Assembly (NCBI GenBank): GCA_037039925.1
Contig: JAXRKP010000347.1
Location: forward strand, 5,001 to 69,000
From: Doris montereyensis
Lineage: Eukaryota > Mollusca > Gastropoda > Nudibranchia > Dorididae
Direction: 5' to 3'
DNA: 64,000 nt
The position numbers were made by a program, and so were the translations under genes. Below, in pieces: positions 38,383 through 64,000 of the stretch (position 1 is its first letter; every line of letters starts with the position of its first letter). The notes under the pieces are model-generated. The model was given only the letters and a program-made list of their open reading frames with translations. It was not told the origin of the DNA and ran no database searches.

Positions 38383-38495
38383 AGTAGTAAATCACAAGTT
38401 TGATTTGGAACCAACTGACAAATGCCCACATGAAATGTCATTACACAAACAAACAGACACACACACACACTCTCTCTTCCCATAATTTTTATATC
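36961..38495. other. No gene seen; homopolymer and (GAT)n tracts
   Basis: It contains G tracts near 37125-37142 and 37720-37733, a fragment of family R near 37600-37625 (GTAGAACCTACCAGTAGC), and (GAT)n at 37900-37935 and 38335-38382. Confidence 0.55.
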
Positions 38496-38496
38496 A

Positions 38497-38605
38497 TTTG
38501 ATTTTACCCACATCCACGACTAAGGTGATCTCAGGGATTAAATGTTCAATTGTCGCGGCTTGAACCCATGGCCTTTTGGTTGAGAGGTCGACACTAAGAA
38601 CGTGT
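38497..38605 (-). mobile_element. SINE family 1, reverse copy with internal deletion
   Basis: The 3' end (CCCACATCCACGACTAAGG) is joined directly to the reversed tRNA-like head (GCTTGAACCC, then GGTTGAGAGGTCGACAC). The central body is missing. Confidence 0.7.
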
Positions 38606-38619
38606 TTGTACTGCAATCT

Positions 38620-38745
38620 GATTTGTTTCCTTGAAATTTACCCCTTCCAACCATGCATATGCACGGTGACCTCGGGTTGACTTGGGATAAAACAGCAAGA
38701 TAAAAGATGAGTGGAAGAGTGTAAAGAAAAGTAGAACCTACCAGC
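38620..38745 (+). repeat. Dispersed repeat family R, copy at the edge of a tandem array
   Basis: CTTGAAATTTACCCCTTCCA, GTGACCTCGGG, AAACAGCAAGATAAAAG and GTAGAACCTACCAGCAACA run straight into the 63-bp array. Confidence 0.8.
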
Positions 38746-39815
38746 AACAACCACCAACTGCCCTCTTGCTTTAACTATTAAAAAGTATGAGAAAGTCCTA
38801 CTACCAGCAACAACCACCAACTGCCCTCTTGCTTTAACTATTAAAATGTATGAGAAAGTCCTACTACCAGCAACAACCACCAACTGCCCTCTTGCTTTAA
38901 CTATTAAAATGTATGAGAAAGTTCTACCAGCAACAACCACCAACTGCCCCTCTTGCTTTAACTATTAAAATGTATGAGAAAGTCCTACTACCAACCAACC
39001 ACCAACTGCCCTCTTGCTTTAACTATTAAAATGTAGCCCTACTACCAGCAATAAACCACCAACTGCCCTCTTGCTTTAACTATTAAAAATGAGAAAGTCC
39101 TACTACCAGCAACAACCACCAACTGCTCTCTTGCTTTAACTATTAAAATGTATGAGAAAGTCCTACTACCAGCAACAACCACCAACTGCCCTCTTGCTTT
39201 AACTATTAAAATGTATGAGAAAGTCCTACTTTAACTATTAAAATGTATGAGAAAGTTCTACCAGCAACAACCACCAACTGCCCTCTTGCTTTAACTATTA
39301 AAATGTATGAAAGTTCTACCAGCAACAACCACCAACTGCCCTCTTGCTTTAACTATTAAAAAGTATGAGAAAGTCCTACTACCAGCAACAACCACCAACT
39401 GCCCTCTTGCTTTAACTATTAAAATGTATGAGAAAGTCCTACTACCAGCAACAACCACCAACTGCCCTCTTGCTTTAACTATTAAAAAGTATGAGAAAGT
39501 CCTACTACCAGCAACAACCACCAACTGCCCTCTTGCTTTAACTATTAAAATGCAACAACCACCAACTGCCCTCTTGCTTTAACTATTAAAAAGTATGAAG
39601 TCCTACTACCAGCAACAACCACCAACTGCCCTCTTGCTTTAACTATTAAAATGTATGAGAAAGTCCTACTACCAGCAACAACCACCAACTGCCCTCTTGT
39701 TTTAACTATTAAAATGTATGAGAAAGTCCTACTACCAGCAACAACCACCAACTGCCCTCTTGCTTTAACTATTAAAATTAAAATGCAACAACCACCAACT
39801 GCCCTCTTGCCCAAA
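38738..39815. repeat. 63-bp minisatellite, ~17 units
   Basis: The unit contains CCTACTACCAGCAACAACCA, CCAACTGCCCTCTTGCTTTA and ACTATTAAAATGTATGAGAA. It begins with the terminal segment of family R (CCTACCAGCAACAACCACCAACTGCCC). The period is 21 codons, so ORFs repeat the same 21 residues. Confidence 0.97.
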
Positions 39816-39892
39816 CTAGTTTAGTCATATATATAGTAAGGTCACCTTTCCCCACCCCAACCCTTTTCCTTTCTACCACGACTACAGACTCG

Positions 39893-40085
39893 TTCGTTTG
39901 TTTCATTGAAATCTCCTCTGCACCACATGCTGTGATCTCAGGGTTGATTACGATGCGGCGATCTCATGGTTAATTAACAGGAAACAGCAAGATAAGATAT
40001 TAATAATAATATAAAAATGAAAATGTGAAAAGATATATGAGAAAGTCCTACCAGTAACATCCACCAACTACCCACTACCAGCTCT
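39893..40085 (+). repeat. Dispersed repeat family R, copy
   Basis: GTTTCATTGAAATCTCCTC, GTGATCTCAGGG, GGAAACAGCAAGATAAGA and AGTCCTACCAGTAACATCCA occur in order. Confidence 0.8.
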
Positions 40086-40435
40086 GGAAGCTTTCACTTT
40101 CAGACACACAAAACCAGAGTAGGACGCCTTAAGGACCTTTCCATCACGACTTGCAAGGCAGTTTGTGTCAGCTACCCCCCATTGTTTGCATCCACGCATC
40201 TTACAGTTACAATAGAGGCGCAACAGGCATGCTTTTACAATTTATTTTGATCACAAAAATTATCTGCTTTCTAAATATGTGTTGGAAAAAAAATTTTTTT
40301 AATAAATGCGAGACACAATCAATGAAAGAGGATTTCTTTAAAAACAAAAAAACTGAAGGTAGTCCAGGAAAGAGACTGAGGGTAGAGATCAAGTCAGAAG
40401 ACAATATGTCGCAAGACATGGATGGGAAGTGATGA
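40086..40435. other. No gene seen
   Basis: Unique AT-rich sequence. Confidence 0.45.
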
Positions 40436-41135
40436 AGTTGAAAGAAATGAAACGGAAGCGGCGAAAGTTGAAAGAAATGGAAAGCAAGAAATGAAAAAAA
40501 GAAAAAAACGGAAGGTAAAAATGAAAAAGGAGCGATGATGGAAAGGAAAAGATTTATGATTGAAAGAAATGGAAGGGAAGAGATGAAGAAAAAAAAAGAA
40601 CTGGAAGGGAAGGAAAAAGATGAAAAAAGGAAAGAAATGAAAGGGAAGAACTGAAAAGGGAAAGAAATGGAAGGGGAAAGAAATGGAAGGGAAAAGATGA
40701 AAAAAGGAAAGAAATGGAAGGAAGACTGGAAAAGGTGAAAGAAATAGAAAGGAAAAGATGAAAAGATGAAAAGAGGAAAGAAATGGAAGAGCTGAAAAGG
40801 GGAACGAAATGGAAGGAAAATATGAAAAAGGAAAGAAATGGAAGGAAAAGATGAAAAGGGGAAGAAATGGAAGGGAAAAGATGAAAGAAAGGGAGGGAAA
40901 AGATGAAAAAAGGAAAGAAATGGAAGGATAAAAACGAAAAAGGGGAAAGAAATGGAAGGGAAATGATGAAAATGGGGGAAATGGGAGGAAGAGATGAAAA
41001 AAAGGAGAAAATGGGAGGAAAAGATGAAAAGGGAAAGAAATGGAAGGGAAAAGATGGAAGCAGGAAAGAAATAGAAGGAAAAAGATGAAAAAGGAAAGAA
41101 ATGAAAGGGAAAGAAAGGCAATGGCAAGGACATGA
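40436..41135. repeat. Purine-only degenerate array, GAAATGGAAGGGAAAAGATG type
   Basis: About 700 bp almost devoid of C, with units of about 25-30 bp built of GAAATGGAAGG and AAAAGATGAAAA. The minus strand gives a 308-codon Ser/Phe/Pro frame, which is an artefact. Confidence 0.93.
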
Positions 41136-44100
41136 TGAAAAAGATTTAAGACAATGACCAGATGAAAAATTATGAAAAAAGGATTATAAAAAATATTGTA
41201 ATATAAAAAGATTGTCAGTCCCTTTGGAAAAATTAGAGAAATTTTTAGGGTTTCTTACTAGTGCTTCAAAAAAATTGGGAAACTTTTTTCTTTGACATGG
41301 GGGCAGGAAGGAATATTGGACCAAATATTTCCTTTTCTTGAATGTTTGATTGTTTTGTCTCTAATAAGTACTAATAATTCAAATACTATTATGTATATTA
41401 TAATACAAAAAGAAATTAAATGTGTTCCCTTTAAGGAATTGGTGAGAGGAAATTTAACCTTTTAATTCATTAGATTGAATAAAATGGGCAATAAAGAAAG
41501 AAACAAAGATTGAATCCTGAGGATTTTAGAAGATCTTGTTCTCTTAACTGCTATTATAAAATAAAACAAAATAAAAATCAATATATAATAAACAATAACA
41601 TGGATACATAATTTGTTTTTAAAAGCAGGGAAAAAAAAGAAAGATCTACTACAGAAATGAAATGACTAGCATTATTACCACTCTCTATATTTCCCATTCT
41701 CTCTCATCTCTATGCTTAAGCTCTCTCATTTCATACCTTGTACACTATTAGATATAATATACCATATATATATATATTGCTAAATATTATATATATATGC
41801 GTTGGGGGGGGGGGTGTGGGGGACTTTTATCCATCGTTGAAGATGAATATAAAAGAAAGAAAAAAACAAATATTTAAAAAAAAAAGAAGAAAAGATTTGT
41901 TTTTACACGATTTGTTTTTACACAACATACCAGACACCTGGAAAATCACAACCACAATGGTCAAGGCCATCAGAAATCATGGAGGGCAGAAACGTGTGTT
42001 TGGGGGTAGGGGTAGGGGTGTGGGTGTGCATGGGAAGGCAGTTTGTAAAATGAGGGCAAAGGGTCATCATGCGACATCCTTCATCTCATATTATACTATA
42101 TTATTACCAAATGAATGGATGTGTCACAGTTGACTAATCTTTCCTTTGTTGTGATATAATATTATATTTCTTTCTTCTTTTTTTTATAAAACATAACATG
42201 ACTCGTTGAAAGAACAGTCACAGATACACACAAAACACTTAGGCGACAACCATCAACCCCTACCCTTTTGGCTTGCTACAGTTTATAATTACACAAAAAT
42301 TTTCTCACACTAAATGCTTTTAACACCACTATCCCTCAGACCCTTCCCAATAAAATAAAATGCTTCATAAAAATATGTTTTGAGTCCATATCTCTGCCAA
42401 AAAAAAAATCACATTAAAACGGCCACTATCTTTTCTTCTCCTTTATTTCTCTTCGAGACACTCAAGTTTGGATGCTGGTAAAGAAAGACAGAATGATAAA
42501 AATCTAAAAAGATTGTAGTTCTAATCGTTTTCATAAAATTGTGTTCTGTTATTTAACCGTTCTTCAATCGGGATTTCTATTTAATAACAACAAATATGAA
42601 CACCACAGCTTCCAAAGCATCCCTCACAAAATGATGTGAAAAATCATAAATCAAAATTACAACAACAGCAACAAGTGGATGTACCAGAATGTCATAAATG
42701 CGTTGTTATCCACGACAATTATTTACACAGAACATTTTCTGGAACAGTGGAGGTTTGATTAAGCCATACCACATCATTTCACCAGCAGAATGGCATTATA
42801 AATAGTATAATGTGCGCATATATTTTATCATAATACACCATCGGTGAAACAGTCTAAAAATGCAAGTCCTATGATACATCCGAATATTTCTTTCGTGTTT
42901 TAAAATATACATATATCATCGGAGGCCTTGATCCAATAGAAAGGCTTGAGTTAAGCATATGATCTAAAGGCAGTTTTCAATTTTTCCTCCCGCCTTGAAA
43001 TTCTAACTCGTAAAAATATGGAAGTGGACTTAATTGTTTAAATTGTTCCAAAAGGTTCAACTTTTAACCGTGGAAGTCCCAATAACTACATTCTAAAGAC
43101 TAACATATAGTTATTAAATTGAATCATAGAAACATAAAAAATACTGTTTGCAGCCCTAAAATTCCCTAAGATTACATTCTTTTGCTTTTCCTGAAAAATT
43201 TCGTCACGTACTGACTTACGTGTTTAGACAGCTTCACCGGCGATTATCTTTCTTGAATTTTCATACTTGGATTTTTCTTTTAGCATTTTTTTAAAACACG
43301 GCATCAAGATAAAAGATAACATGAATTACAATAAAAGCCAGATCCTTCACAACGTAGAATCAAATTTCTTATTTTATTGTTGGGTTGTTTGAATTCTCAT
43401 TTCTGGTTTTGCAAGTTTTCTTTTTCGAATTTGGAGGGATTGCTTTTGCTTTAGTTTTTTGTTTGTTTGGGTGGGTGGGTGGGTGGATGGGTGGGTGGGG
43501 GGAGGGAAGGGGGGGGAGGGGAAGGGGGGGGGGGGGGTGGGGTTGGTAGGTTGAGTTGCTTTTTAACAATTTAGTTTTGAACTTGGTTTTTCCCAACTTG
43601 GAATTGTGTTTACCTGTCCATATTTCTGTGTATTAAATAACGACAGTTTCTTTCATGTTGGGGGATTCAACTCTAAAAGTAACTGAAATCCGTTTCTTTC
43701 ACTTTTTTTCTCTCTCTCTGTTTTAAATTTATTAAGATGTAAACTAGATTAATTCAAATGCATGGAGACATTGATAATAAAATGTCTCAACAATGCTATT
43801 TAGTTCAGCTATTTGGTCTTGATGTTCTGTTCATCCTTTTCTATTCAACTTTAATCTAGTAGTGAGTTGCAATTCTTTCTATATGTAATTAAAAATAAAA
43901 TTCTACATTGGGGATCAACGGCTTTGTCTCACACCCTAGTCACTTCAATAATAATAATAATAATAATAAGATCCCATTGAGAACAGAGAACTCCAGTGTA
44001 CAGTATGGAATAACACTCAGCAGCACCACCAACATCTATTTCTAGGCTTTCCCCAAATGATCTGAATTATACACCTATGAGTGTGTGGGTGTGTGTGTGT

Positions 44101-44288
44101 GTGTCTTATTTGAGAGGTCATAGTGAAAGAGATGTAGTGTGTATACAATATGTATTATACATGTATGTTATGTTGTATACATATATTAAAGTATAAAACA
44201 AGAACTAATAATTAAACTTATAGACAAGAGGCCGCAAGACTAGCTGTGTGTCATATGTTTTGATACAACCCACCACTTGCTGGCTGGG
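41136..44288. other. Gene-poor AT-rich sequence, including probable 3' UTR of the I-Smad
   Basis: Non-repetitive apart from (TA)n at 41762-41797, a G-rich tract at 43470-43545 and (AAT)n at 43945-43968. The part just below 44288 should hold the I-Smad 3' UTR. A minus-strand AATAAA occurs near 43730 and may be the polyadenylation signal, but this is not certain. Confidence 0.45.
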
Positions 44289-63850
<19,562 letters not shown>

Positions 63851-64000
63851 GCAGTGTGAGACTGCATTCTGTTGGGTGCACATAGGTGCATCGAGACACA
63901 ATCAGGACCCAATACTTTCGGTGACTTCTTTAAAATATCCAGTGAATCCTTGGCTAATATAATGCCAGTGAATTAAAAAATGAATAAAATTTCTCAAATA

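Noticed and set aside
38638..39814. Repeat protein with 21-residue units (VVVAGSRTFSYILIVKARGQL)
   Set aside because: The 63-bp array period is a multiple of three, so the same peptide recurs. There is no start context or flanking exon, and units contain frame-breaking variants.
40207..41133. 308-codon Ser/Phe/Pro frame on the minus strand
   Set aside because: Complement of a purine-only degenerate array, no domain.

Overview
The window looks like nuclear DNA of a marine lophotrochozoan animal, most likely a mollusc. The evidence is GT-AG introns, a bilaterian inhibitory Smad gene, CR1/Rex-like and RTE-like LINEs, a Ty3/gypsy element of the K02A2.6/Mag type, tRNA-derived SINEs, and very heavy microsatellite and minisatellite load. 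No bacterial gene, rRNA or stand-alone tRNA is visible. The species cannot be named from the sequence.

Layout. At 0-8.3 kb a degraded LINE (minus) is followed by a complete but dead Ty3/gypsy retrotransposon at 3257-8242, with both LTRs and a 5-bp target duplication. At 8.3-14.5 kb there is no gene, only long (AAT)n, (CATA)n and 34-bp arrays. At 14.6-22.3 kb lie three more LINE relics and two SINE copies. At 22.3-25.9 kb are microsatellites and two complex, non-repetitive islands. At 25.9-32.2 kb five unrelated minisatellites (9, 24, 47, 45/47 and 62 bp units) stand almost back to back. At 32.5-34.7 kb two copies of a second SINE face each other. At 35-42 kb are copies of an unnamed dispersed repeat, a 63-bp array and a purine-only tract.

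The only host gene I can support is on the minus strand from 63850 down to 44289: an inhibitory Smad (SMAD6/7 class), the intracellular antagonist of BMP/TGF-beta signalling. Exon 1 carries the start codon and a zinc-binding MH1 domain. Two small phase-1 linker exons follow (63088-63159 and 61760-61843). A 2.75-kb terminal exon (44289-47040) holds the MH2 domain. The exon for the first ~30 residues of MH2 was not found.

The most interesting feature is in that terminal exon. The conserved MH2 hairpin is split by about 2.27 kb of coding-like sequence, about 750 codons, that is Ser/Thr/Pro-rich, has a cysteine-rich patch and contains a PPxY motif. Single-base frameshifts recur through exon 1 and the terminal exon. 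They look like uncorrected long-read indels, but a decaying gene cannot be excluded. The introns are packed with tandem arrays and same-orientation copies of the unnamed repeat.
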